Below, piece after piece: positions 47,905 through 56,875 of a DNA stretch of 64,000 nucleotides (positions are counted from its first letter, which is position 1; the number at the start of each line of letters is the position of its first letter). Position numbers and translations under genes: made by a program. The notes beneath the pieces were generated by a model that worked only from the letters and a program-made list of their open reading frames with translations, was not told the DNA's origin and did not search any database. Source of the stretch: CAWAND01 sp963797485 (GTDB lineage: Bacteria; Chloroflexota; Anaerolineae; Anaerolineales; E44-bin32); the NCBI GenBank assembly GCA_963797485.1, contig CAWCPF010000001.1, positions 1 to 64,000 on the forward strand. Reading direction: 5' to 3'.

Positions 47905-50033
47905 TGCGCGGCGGCGTGGATACCAACCCCATCCCGAGGCTGCGCCTATGGGTCACCTACCTGGCGATTGCCGGGCTGATGCTGGTGTTTGTGATCCGTC
48001 TTTACCAGCTTCAGATCGTCCAGGGTCCGGATTACGTGACGGCAGCCACCGACAATCGCCTTGAAACCATCAACATCCCTGCGCCGCGGGGGGCGATCTA
48101 CGATCGTAACGGGTCTCTGCTGGTGCGGAACATCCCGTCTTTCAACGTCGATGTGACCCCCGCTCTGCTGCCCGACAGCCAGGCCGAGATCCAAGCCATC
48201 TATGAGCGCCTTTCCAAGCTCACGGGTGTCCCGGTGGATCAACCAGGTGAGGCTGCCGCCAGGTGCACGCCGGGACGTGGCATCCAACAGCTGGTGGAAG
48301 AGGGCGCCTCGATCGCGCCTTACGATGCCTGGCCGATCGCCTGCAACGTCAACGAGCAGGTCGCCCGGATGATCGATGAGGACTTGGCCGATATGCCCGG
48401 CGTATCGGTGGAGACCCTGCCGGTGCGTGACTACACCACGGGCGGCCTGACCTCCGAAATCATTGGCTACCTCGGCCCGATCTATGAATTGGTGGCCGAG
48501 GCCCTTATCAGCCTGGGTTTTGACCCCAATCGAGACAAGATCGGCTACTCGGGCATTGAGCTCGAGTATCAGGACGTGCTAGCCGGCCGGAACGGCTCGA
48601 AGGAAGTCGAGGTCGATGTGGCCGGCCAGGTCGTGCGTGAAGTCGGGCAGGTAGCGCAACCGCTGCCTGGAAACAGCCTGAAGCTGACCATCGATACCCG
48701 TCTGCAGGCTGCCGCCCAATCCGCCCTGCAGAGCCGGATCGATTTCATGAACCGCTTTTCGGGCCAGGAGCGTGTCCCGCTCGGCGTGGTCATCGCCATC
48801 AACCCTCAAACCGGCGAGATCCTGGCAATGGCCAGCCTCCCAACTTATGAGAACAACCGTTTGGCACGCGCCATTCCGCTCGACTACTATGAGCAGCTGG
48901 TAGGCAATACGCGTGGCAATCCTCTGGTAGATCATGCGGTAGCCTCGACCTTTCCGCCTGGATCGACCTTCAAGTTGACCACCTCAGTGGGTGCGATCAA
49001 CGAGCAAGTCATTTCGCCAACCCGCCAGCTGTTCGACCCAGGCAAGATCACCATCCGAAATCAGTATTTCCCCAACGATCCGGGTCTGGCCAAGGACTTC
49101 GTTTCCTGGAAACCCGAAGGCCTTGGCTGGGCGGATTTTGTGCATGCGATTGCCTGGTCGGACAATGTGTATTTCTACATGGTCGGCGGCGGTTATCTCG
49201 ACCCCGTTGGCCAGAGCACCGTTCTCAACGGCGGCCTGGGCATCACCCGGCTGGGGTGGTACGCACGCGCCCTGGGCTATGGCGGCACGCTGGGTATCGA
49301 CCTGCCCAACGAACAGGCGGGTCTGATCCCCGATCCCGAATACAAGCGCATCAGCGTGGGCGAGAGCTGGTCAACGGGAGACACCTACAACACCGTCGTC
49401 GGCCAGGGGTTCGTGGCCGCCACGCCCCTCCAGGTCTTAAACTCGGCCGTGACCATCGCCAACGGGGGGAAGGTGATGTGGCCCCACATCGTGTCCGACA
49501 TCCTGGATGGGGAAGGCAACACCGTTCAGCACTTCGATCCGTGTGTGCTTTGGGACCTCACCGACGGAGTGACGACGCCCCTCGACCAAATTGGCGCCGA
49601 CTGCCCCAACGTCCCCGACAGCGTTCGCACGTCGCGCCAGGCCTGGGACACACCCGATGCCCACAACGTCGATCCGGGCGTGCTTCAATTGGTCCGAGAT
49701 GGCATGCGGCTGGTGGTCGATTTGGGTGGCCCAGGCGAACCTGGGACGGCCCATAACTACGCTCAACTGGACAACATCTCGTCGGCCGGCAAGACCGGGA
49801 CCGCCGAGTTCTGCGACGCCGTGGCCAATTCCCAGGGCCTGTGCGTTCCCGGCCAGTGGCCCACCCATTCATGGTATGTGGCCTACGCCCCCTTCGACAA
49901 TCCTGAAATTGCCGTCGTCGGCTTTCTGTACAACGGGGGCGAGGGCGCGGTCACGGCTGCCCCGATGGTCAAGCAAGTCCTCGAAACCTACTTCAAGCTG
50001 AAAGCCGTCGACGTGGCTGCGGCGGTGCCCTGA
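47904..50033 (+). CDS. mrdA: Penicillin-binding protein 2 (elongasome transpeptidase)
   Basis: 709-aa class B PBP. One N-terminal membrane anchor (residues 15-36), a PBP dimerisation domain beginning PAPRGAIYDRNGSLLV, and a transpeptidase domain with the catalytic PPGSTFK (Ser near residue 354), SDN in WSDNVYF (near 418) and KTGT in AGKTGTAEF (near 629). Cross-links lateral peptidoglycan. Operon end; a Rex-type palindrome follows 58 nt later. Confidence 0.93.
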   Translation: MRGGVDTNPIPRLRLWVTYLAIAGLMLVFVIRLYQLQIVQGPDYVTAATDNRLETINIPAPRGAIYDRNGSLLVRNIPSFNVDVTPALLPDSQAEIQAIYERLSKLTGVPVDQPGEAAARCTPGRGIQQLVEEGASIAPYDAWPIACNVNEQVARMIDEDLADMPGVSVETLPVRDYTTGGLTSEIIGYLGPIYELVAEALISLGFDPNRDKIGYSGIELEYQDVLAGRNGSKEVEVDVAGQVVREVGQVAQPLPGNSLKLTIDTRLQAAAQSALQSRIDFMNRFSGQERVPLGVVIAINPQTGEILAMASLPTYENNRLARAIPLDYYEQLVGNTRGNPLVDHAVASTFPPGSTFKLTTSVGAINEQVISPTRQLFDPGKITIRNQYFPNDPGLAKDFVSWKPEGLGWADFVHAIAWSDNVYFYMVGGGYLDPVGQSTVLNGGLGITRLGWYARALGYGGTLGIDLPNEQAGLIPDPEYKRISVGESWSTGDTYNTVVGQGFVAATPLQVLNSAVTIANGGKVMWPHIVSDILDGEGNTVQHFDPCVLWDLTDGVTTPLDQIGADCPNVPDSVRTSRQAWDTPDAHNVDPGVLQLVRDGMRLVVDLGGPGEPGTAHNYAQLDNISSAGKTGTAEFCDAVANSQGLCVPGQWPTHSWYVAYAPFDNPEIAVVGFLYNGGEGAVTAAPMVKQVLETYFKLKAVDVAAAVP

Positions 50034-50091
50034 ATAGTGGAGCTCATCGGTCGGTAGGGGCCGCACTGGCCGTCGAACTGGCCCTCTCCAC

Positions 50092-50109
50092 TTGTGAATT
50101 CCTTCACAA
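50092..50109. promoter_or_regulatory. Rex-type palindrome, copy D, upstream of minC
   Basis: Perfect TTGTGAA-N4-TTCACAA with spacer TTCC, 58 bases upstream of the minC -10 box. Too far from the -10 to block polymerase in the simplest way. Confidence 0.55.
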
Positions 50110-50167
50110 TACCAACACAACCAACCCGTGCCTACAAGGCTTGCTCGCCCGGCCTCGACCCGCATGC

Positions 50168-50173
50168 TATAAT
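50168..50173 (+). promoter_or_regulatory. -10 element (TATAAT) of minC, nearly leaderless
   Basis: A perfect TATAAT ends only nine bases before the minC ATG at 50183, so transcription would begin at or within a few bases of the start codon. No Shine-Dalgarno fits in the remaining space. Confidence 0.6.
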
Positions 50174-50182
50174 CCCCGGTCA

Positions 50183-50887
50183 ATGTCCTTGAGCGACGCG
50201 TTGCCGATCAAAGGCGTCGGAGATGCCTTACAGGTCAGTCTGCCACCCGGAGAAGGTCCTGAGGCGCTTGAGACCCTCATCAGCCGGATGGACGATCGCG
50301 CCGACTTTTTCCGCGGCGCCAATCTGGTGCTCGATCTGGCGGGTCTGGACGTGGGTCCCTCCGAGCTTGGTCGCCTGCGCAGCGCTCTGTCCGATCGGCG
50401 GGTAAACCTGAGAACCATCTTGTCCACGTCCGAGGCCACGTTGGCGGCGGCCATGGACTTGGGGCTGGAAACCAGCTTGCGCAGAGAGGCATCTGCCGAA
50501 CCGGTGGACGTGCCTCTCGACACACAGATCGAGGGCGAGGCCGCCGCCTTCGTCCGGCGCACAATGCGTTCGGGGAACCGCATTCAGCATCCGGGGCATG
50601 TGATTGTCCTGGGGGACGTAAATCCAGGGGCAGAAATCGTGGCCGGCGGGAATGTCATTGTATGGGGGCGCTTGCGTGGCGTGGTCCATGCCGGCGCCGC
50701 GGGGGACGAGAACGCCGTGGTGTGCGCGCTCGACCTGACGCCGGCGCAGCTCCGGATCGCCGGCCAGATTGCGCTGTCGCCGGAACGTAAGGGCGATCCC
50801 CGCCCAGAAATGGCCCGTATCCGCAACAGCCAGCTCGTGGCTGAACCATGGACGCCCAGCCGCTTCAGCGTCTTGAATGATGCGTGA
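50183..50887 (+). CDS. minC: Septum-site inhibitor MinC
   Basis: 234 aa with an N-terminal FtsZ-inhibiting domain and a C-terminal beta-helix MinC domain (RRTMRSGNRIQHPGHVIVLG, then GDVNPGAEIVAGGNVIVWG, then RLRGVVHAGAAGD). ATG 50183 chosen because the upstream in-frame GTG at 50141 precedes the -10 box. Followed by minD after 15 nt. Confidence 0.92.
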   Translation: MSLSDALPIKGVGDALQVSLPPGEGPEALETLISRMDDRADFFRGANLVLDLAGLDVGPSELGRLRSALSDRRVNLRTILSTSEATLAAAMDLGLETSLRREASAEPVDVPLDTQIEGEAAAFVRRTMRSGNRIQHPGHVIVLGDVNPGAEIVAGGNVIVWGRLRGVVHAGAAGDENAVVCALDLTPAQLRIAGQIALSPERKGDPRPEMARIRNSQLVAEPWTPSRFSVLNDA

Positions 50888-50902
50888 CGGAGTGCCAACC
50901 AG

Positions 50903-51709
50903 ATGACAGCCAAGATCGCCACCATCACGTCGGGCAAAGGCGGCGTCGGAAAAACAACGGCCACGGCCAACCTCGGCGTGGCGCTGGCTGCGGGCGGCCA
51001 GCGGGTCGTGTGCATCGATGCCGATATAGGACTGCGCAATCTCGACGTCGTCATGGGTCTTGAGAATCGGATCGTTTACGATCTCGTGGATGTGATCGAG
51101 GGCCGCTGCAAGCTCAAGCAGTCGCTGATCAAGGACAAGCGGCTCAGCGACCTGTACCTGATCCCGGCCGCCCAGACGCGCGACAAGACCGCCGTCTCAC
51201 CCCAGGACATGGTACGGCTGACCAACGACCTGCGCCCAGATTTTGACTGGGTGCTTATCGACTTGCCCGCCGGAATCGAACGCGGTTTTCGCAACGCCAT
51301 TGCCCCCGCAGATCTTATCCTGGTGGTCACCAACCCGGAGGTCTCATCGGTCCGGGATGCCGATCGGATCATCGGCTTGATCGAGGCTGAGGAAAAGGGC
51401 CCCGGCAAGCTGATCGTGAACCGTATCAAACCCGAGATGGTCAAGCGTGGTGACATGCTGGACACGCCTGACATTCTCGAAGTGCTGGCCATCGAACTGA
51501 TAGGCATCATCCCGGAGGACGAGAGCGTCATCGTGGCCTCCAATCAAGGCATGCCGGTTGCCCTTGATCCGAAGAGCAAAGCTGGCCGGGCCTTCCAACA
51601 CACCGCCCGGCGTATGAATGGCGAAGATGTCCCGTTCGAATCACTCGAGGTTTCCGATGGCTTCTTCGGGCGCCTGTCCAAGCTGGTGAGGCCAGGGGGC
51701 GCGGCATGA
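50903..51709 (+). CDS. minD: Septum-site ATPase MinD
   Basis: 268-aa deviant Walker A ATPase: SGKGGVGKTT at residues 10-19, DADIGLRNLDVVMG, and DLPAGIERGF. Recruits MinC to the membrane; the C-terminal amphipathic helix is SDGFFGRLSKLVR. Stop overlaps minE. Confidence 0.95.
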   Translation: MTAKIATITSGKGGVGKTTATANLGVALAAGGQRVVCIDADIGLRNLDVVMGLENRIVYDLVDVIEGRCKLKQSLIKDKRLSDLYLIPAAQTRDKTAVSPQDMVRLTNDLRPDFDWVLIDLPAGIERGFRNAIAPADLILVVTNPEVSSVRDADRIIGLIEAEEKGPGKLIVNRIKPEMVKRGDMLDTPDILEVLAIELIGIIPEDESVIVASNQGMPVALDPKSKAGRAFQHTARRMNGEDVPFESLEVSDGFFGRLSKLVRPGGAA

Positions 51710-51975
51710 GCTTCCTCCACCGTTTGCTGGGCGACCAGCCGAGCAGCGCCCGGGCCGCCAAAGAACGGCTTCAGTTGGTGCTGGTTCACGATAGGTCCGA
51801 CCTCTCCCCGGGGCGGCTGGAAGACCTCAAGGACGAGGTCATCGGGGTGATTTCCCGCTACGTCGACATCGATCGGCGGGCGGTGTCCTTCTCGCTGACC
51901 CAGGACCGAGACGAACAGCGGTTGGTGGCGGACATCCCCCTCGCCCACCGCCGGCGCCGGAGCCAAGCAGGCTAG
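51706..51975 (+). CDS. minE: Cell-division topological factor MinE
   Basis: 89 aa. SSARAAKERLQLVLVHDRSDLSP is the anti-MinCD region, followed by the dimerisation domain (LEDLKDEVIGVISRYVDID). ATG overlaps the minD stop. Its presence means a full oscillating Min system. Confidence 0.92.
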   Translation: MSFLHRLLGDQPSSARAAKERLQLVLVHDRSDLSPGRLEDLKDEVIGVISRYVDIDRRAVSFSLTQDRDEQRLVADIPLAHRRRRSQAG

Positions 51976-51979
51976 GCTC

Positions 51980-53084
51980 TTGGCCACCCGAGCTCGCCAT
52001 TGGCGCCACTTTGACATCTGGCTGGTCGCCACGGTGGCCGTGATGACCATCGCCGGCGTAGCCATGATTTCGTTCGGCCATCGGCGGAAACACGAATCTC
52101 GCCGAACTGGTGCCGCGCCAGGCCATCTACGCCCTGCTCGGCTTCCTGATCATGTTTGCGGCCGCGGCCATCGACTACCGCCTGTGGTCGGCGCTCGCCC
52201 GGCCGTTGTATCTGGTCACCATTGGCCTGCTGCTCCTGATCGACCTGGCCGGCGTAGTCGGGTTCGGATCAGCGCGCTGGTTCAACGTGGGCATCGTGCT
52301 GATCCAGCCATCCGAGCTCGCCAAGACAGTCATGATCATCGTGCTGGCCGACTTCTTCGCCCGGCATGAGAACGACCTGCACCGACCGCGCACGTTTATC
52401 CGCAGCTTGCTGTTGCTTGGGGTTCCGATGCTGCTGATCTTCCGCCAGCCCGACCTGAGCACTTCGATCGTGGTCGGCGTGATATGGCTGGCCCTCATAT
52501 GGGCCGCCGGGGTCGAGTTGAAATTCCTGCTCGCCCTGGGCGGGTTCGGCTTGGTCGGCCTGGCGATCGCCGTCCCCTTCCTCCAGCCGTACCAAATTGC
52601 CCGCGTGGTCACCTTCCTGTTTCCAAATCCCGACGCCAGCTTTGGCGACACCTACAATGTCAACCAATCGCTGATCGCCATCGGATCCGGCGGCTGGTAT
52701 GGCGAGGGCTACGGCCAGGGAACCCAGGTCCAACTTCGGTTTCTGAAGGTCCGCCACACGGATTTCATCTTCTCGGTGATCTCGGAGGAGTTTGGGTTCA
52801 TCGGCGCCGTGGCCGTGGTCCTGCTGCTGATGTTCGTGGTGTACCGATGTCTGCGCGGGGCGCGGATGGCGCGGGATACATTCGGGGCTCTGATCTGTTA
52901 CGGCGTGGCCGTTCTGCTGCTGTTTCAGGGATCGTTCAACATCGGCATGAATATGAATCTGTTCCCCGTTTCCGGTTTGACATTACCCTTCATCAGCTAC
53001 GGCGGGTCGTCGCTGTTGTCGAGCCTTCTCGGAATCGGCCTGGTGGAAAGCGTGATCCTGCGTCACAAACAAATCGAGCTCTAA
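51980..53084 (+). CDS. rodA: SEDS glycosyltransferase RodA (one +1 frameshift)
   Basis: About 367 aa, ten membrane helices. Signature regions are RWFNVGIVLIQPSELAKTVMI, FRQPDLSTSIV, RHTDFIFSVISEEFGFIG and a C-terminal GLTLPFISYGGSSLLSSL. Polymerises glycan strands with PBP2. The frame breaks near 52077; removing one G gives ISF-AIGGNTNLAELVPRQA. TTG 51980, four bases after minE. As RodA is needed by rod-shaped cells, this break is probably a sequence error. Confidence 0.9.
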
Positions 53085-53109
53085 GTTTCGGCGATCCGGA
53101 GGACAACAG

Positions 53110-54599
53110 ATGCCCGATTCCACCCCGGCGCGTGTGCGCTTCGCGCCTTCCCCGACCGGCCGCTTCCACATCGGGAGCGCCCGGACCGCCCTCTACAATT
53201 ACCTCATCGCCCGACAAACCGGCGGTCAATTCATCCTGCGCATTGAGGACACCGATCAGAAGCGCACCGTCGAAGGGGCCGAGCAGGAAGTCCTCGACAG
53301 CCTCGGTTGGCTGGGCCTGAGCTGGGATGAGGGACCGGATATTGGCGGCCCCCACGCGCCCTACCGGCAATCCGAACGAAAGGCCATCTACAGAGAGTAC
53401 GCGGCAGGACCTGATCGAGCGCGGACACGCCTACTACTGCTTTTGCACGCCGGCGCGCCTGGCCGAGGTACGCAAGCAGCAACAGCAACGCAAAGAACCG
53501 CCCCACTATGATGGGTTATGCCGACGGCTGGATCCGGCCGAAGCGGCGGATCGGGCGGCCACGGAATCACATGTGATCCGCTTCAAGACGCCGACCGAGG
53601 GAACCACCACGGCCGTGGATCGCCTACGCGACCCAATCACGGTCGAGAACCACACCATTGATGACTACGTCCTGGTCAAATCAGATGGCCTCCCCGTATA
53701 CCACCTGGCAGCCATGGTCGACGATCACCTGATGGGCATTACGCACGTCCTGCGAGGCTCGGAGTGGCTGCCGACTTTTCCTTTGCATGTCCTGATCTAC
53801 CAGGCCTTCGGCTGGCAGCAGCCCACCTGGATCCATCTTTCGGTGTTCCTCAACCCGAGCGGCAAGGGCAAGCTCAGCAAACGCCATTCGGATACCCAGG
53901 GCGGCGCACATGCGATCTTTGTCAACGAGCTGCACTCGGCCGGATACCTCCCGGAGGCGGTCCTCAACTGGACGGCTCTCATGGGTTGGTCGTTCGACGA
54001 CCATACGGAGTTCTTTCCGCTGGATCGGCTGACCGAGGCTTTCTCAATTGAGAAGCTCAAGCCCAGCCCGGCGGCGGTCAATTTCGGCAAGCTGGACCAC
54101 TTCAATGGGCTGTACATTCGCGTCTCTGCCGATGGATGAGCTCGCCCGGCAGTGCCGGCCCTTTTTCGAGGCGGCTGGGATTGGCGCTGATCTGGCGAGT
54201 TTGGAGCGCATCGCCCCCATTATCAAGGAACGCATCCGAACGCTGGACGAGGCGGTTGAACTGGCCGGCTTCTTCTTCCGCGATGACATTGAACAAGACG
54301 CGCAGGCGCTCATCCCCGAGGGACTGACGGCCGCTCAGGCCGCTGCGGCTGCCCGGCGCGCCCACGACCTGCTGGCTGGCGAAGCTGACTTCGAGGCCTT
54401 GACGCTCGAGACCCATCTGCGGGCTCTGGCCGATGACCTGGGGCTCACGGCTGGCCAGCTCTTCACCATCCTGCGCGAGGCCGTCACCGGGCAACGCGTC
54501 AGCCCGCCTCTAACCGAATCGATGCAGATCATCGGCAAGCAGACCGTGTTGGAGCGTCTGACGCGCGTGGCCGACCTGCTTGACGCGCAGCCGGCCTGA
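53110..54599 (+). CDS. gltX: Glutamyl-tRNA synthetase (two +1 frameshifts)
   Basis: About 495 aa. HIGH-type motif FAPSPTGRFHIGSARTAL, GIxxKKRGA-like ILRIEDTDQKRTVEG, and KMSKS equivalent GKLSKRHSDTQGG are present. The frame breaks at 53404 (extra G; YA-QDLIERGH restored) and near 54123 (extra G; IR-SLPMDELA restored). The gene is essential, so these are almost certainly sequence errors. tRNA-Gln lies 43 nt downstream; without a visible GlnRS, a non-discriminating enzyme is possible. Confidence 0.92.
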
Positions 54600-54624
54600 A
54601 GCGCCGTCGCCTGGACGGCTATGG

Positions 54625-54630
54625 TACAAT
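54625..54630 (+). promoter_or_regulatory. -10 element (TGG-TACAAT) of tRNA-Gln
   Basis: TGGTACAAT ends 12 bases before the tRNA 5' end. Same TGn-extended style as the other promoters in the window. Confidence 0.5.
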
Positions 54631-54642
54631 GGCCGGCGCCTT

Positions 54643-54713
54643 TGGGGGTTCGTCTAGCGGTAGGACAGCGGACTCTGGATCCGTTAGCCGAGGTTCGAAT
54701 CCTCGACCCCCAG
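54643..54713 (+). tRNA. tRNA-Gln (anticodon CUG)
   Basis: Full cloverleaf: acceptor TGGGGGT/ACCCCCA, D arm GTC...GAC with AGCGGTAGG loop, anticodon stem GCGGA/TCCGT with loop CTCTGGA (anticodon CTG), T arm GAGG/CCTC with TTCGAAT loop, discriminator G. The leading U-A acceptor pair is typical of bacterial tRNA-Gln. CCA is not encoded. Confidence 0.95.
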
Positions 54714-54729
54714 CCTGACCCTTAAGCTC

Positions 54730-54762
54730 TCCGGTCCGTGCCACGTCCTGGGCCGGATTTTT
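54730..54762 (+). terminator. Intrinsic terminator after tRNA-Gln
   Basis: TCCGGTCC pairs with GGGCCGGA (one G-T pair) around a 12-nt loop, followed by TTTTTG. Ends the mre/min/gltX/tRNA direction before the minus-strand glycosyltransferases. Confidence 0.8.
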
Positions 54763-54780
54763 GTTTCCCGGCCGCCTCGG

Positions 54781-56744
54781 CTACGCTCCGCCGGCGCGCC
54801 GCTGCCAGATTTCCGTCAGAACAGCGCCTCCCCGCTGAATTTCGTGGATCAGGTGGAAGTCCTCGGCTGGCCAGGGTCCCAGGCCATGCACCCAGCTGCA
54901 CGAAACCACGTACTCCGCCTCGGCGTAGCTGGTGCGGTTGTCAACCAGATTCAGGTCCGGACGGGCGAATGGGACCACCTGGTGAGCGTCTGATGGCAGC
55001 ATGACCGTGGCGGCGTGCGGCGCCGCCTGATTGAGATATTCGATGGCCTCCCGAAGGGAAATGCAGGCCCGGTCGAGCTCATAGTAGTTGTACGCTCCGC
55101 CAACGCCCCCGGCATACACGTTGATATAGATGTACTCATACGGGTGAAGCGAGATGATCCCCCACACGCCGGGAAGCAGGCAGGTGCCGGCCAGCACAAG
55201 CCTCATCCAGCGCCTGGACAGCCGGGAGAGGATCGCCTCCAGGCCCAGGCTGGCCAGCAGCAGGAAAGCCGGGAGGACAAAGAGCAAGTGGGTGATGTTG
55301 CCGTAGGTCGTTAAGCCGAACAGGATCAGGCCGGCCAGGGGCACAGCGGCCCAGAACCCGAGGAGAATCAGGAATGGACCCCGAGGCGACCGGTTCGCAA
55401 TTCGCTTCACGGCCAGGACCGTACCCACGGCTATGAGGATCGCCATCGGCTCCGTCAGCTCAATCCCCGCCAGCGTGGGGAAGAACGACCATGGGTACTC
55501 CCCCGCCTGAAGCCACTGCCCGCGGAAGAGGGTGACATGCGTTTCTGGAAAATGGGCCGCCAGGTAGAGGCTCTCTAAGTAAGCGCGCCGGCGGATTGGG
55601 CCATAGATAAGGCCAGGTGATGACGGTCGTCACGCCGGCCACAATCCAGAACACGGCCAGCGGCACAAGAGCGTGTGCGCGTCCCCGATAGACGGCATAG
55701 GCAGTGACCAGGACTCCGGCGAAAACCCCCAGCTGCCGCACGCAGATCGTCAGGCCTAACAAGGCGGCGCTGGCGATCAACCACCAGTTGAGGCGAAATC
55801 GGCGTGCCCGGCCGAAGGACCAACCCCAGGCATCCGCCGCTCGAGGGTACGTTCGTGCGCCGGCCGCCAAGGCACCGACGATGACGGCGGGGGCAAAGAT
55901 CAGCTGGACAGCAAACCAGGCCACGTCGAATTTGGCGCGATAGAGAGCCAACGGCGTCTTGTAGGCATCCGTAGCCACGGAGTTGAACAGCTGCTGGATG
56001 GGGGACGGCGCATGGCCTTGATACGCGGCCACGATGGTTGTCCAAATCAGACCCTGGATGTGGCCCAGCGCCAGCAGGTCAACGACCAGGCAGGCCGCCG
56101 CAAGCACAACTATGGCCAGAAGGGTGAGTTGCCCCATCGATGGCTTGGGCGGTTCTTTCTGCAAAGCCTCGCTTTCCTTCGCGGCCTCAGTTTCAAACTC
56201 CCACACATGGCCCGAGGTGTCGCTGGCCGCCAGACCGGTGGCCAGTGTGGCAAGGAACAGAGCCAGGAAGGGAATGTCCTTCTGATTGATGAACGCGTGT
56301 CCAAAAACAAGCGGCTGAGTGGCAAAGAGTGCTGTGGCCAGCCAGGCCAATTCCCGCTTGACCAGACGCAGGGATAGGAAGTAGTAGGCCGCCACGGAGG
56401 CCAGGAACATGGCGTAGTTGGTCAGGTGACGGCCGTCCGGCAGGGTCCAACCCGGCCATGCGGAGGCTATGAACCGCGAGGTGACCGAGAAGAGCATGAA
56501 GTAAGCCGGGCCATGCTCGTCCAGGCTTGGGCGGTCGAAATAGCCCGAAATCCCCGGAAAAGGCGGCGAGCGCGTCGGCCCCCACAGCAGCATTGCGCTC
56601 TTCGTCGGTCGACATGCCGTAGTCTCTCCCCAGCCAGACGCCCACCATCAGACCGGTGAGAAGCAAGATGATCAACGGTCGATGCCCCCTTGAGACAAAG
56701 GAGCCGACACGCTTGAAGGATGGGCGGGGCAGCACATCAATCAT
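54781..56744 (-). CDS. Membrane glycosyltransferase, PMT/ArnT-like, copy 1 (at least two frameshifts)
   Basis: Paralogue of the gene at 56876 with matching landmarks in the same order: GRDYGMSTDEERN, LDEHGPAYFMLF, ATQPLVFGHAFINQKD, TDAYKTPLALYRAKFDVAW, LTICVRQLGVFAG, TWPYLWPNP, TYGNITHLLFVLPA, SLHPYEYIYINVYAGG, ELDRACISLREAIEYL, and a C-terminal CSWVHGLGPWPAEDFH. These are GT39/GT83-type polytopic enzymes that use lipid-linked sugars on the outer face. Frame changes near 56560 and near 55585. ATG 56744. Ends close to the tRNA terminator. Confidence 0.75.
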
Positions 56745-56875
56745 GGCGGCTGGTGGGGGTGGCCATTGACGAGGCTCCAATGCCATTCCGAACAAGGCCG
56801 CTCAGCTTGCGGGCTGGGGTCCCGATGCAAACAGAGCGGAGCCAGAAAGGGCGAAGGATTGCCTGGCCGGGCACG

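Noticed and set aside
2533..54599. Genome-wide programmed +1 frameshifting
   Set aside because: Apart from prfB, the break points share no slip motif and no stop codon sits at the slip position, so error is the simpler explanation.
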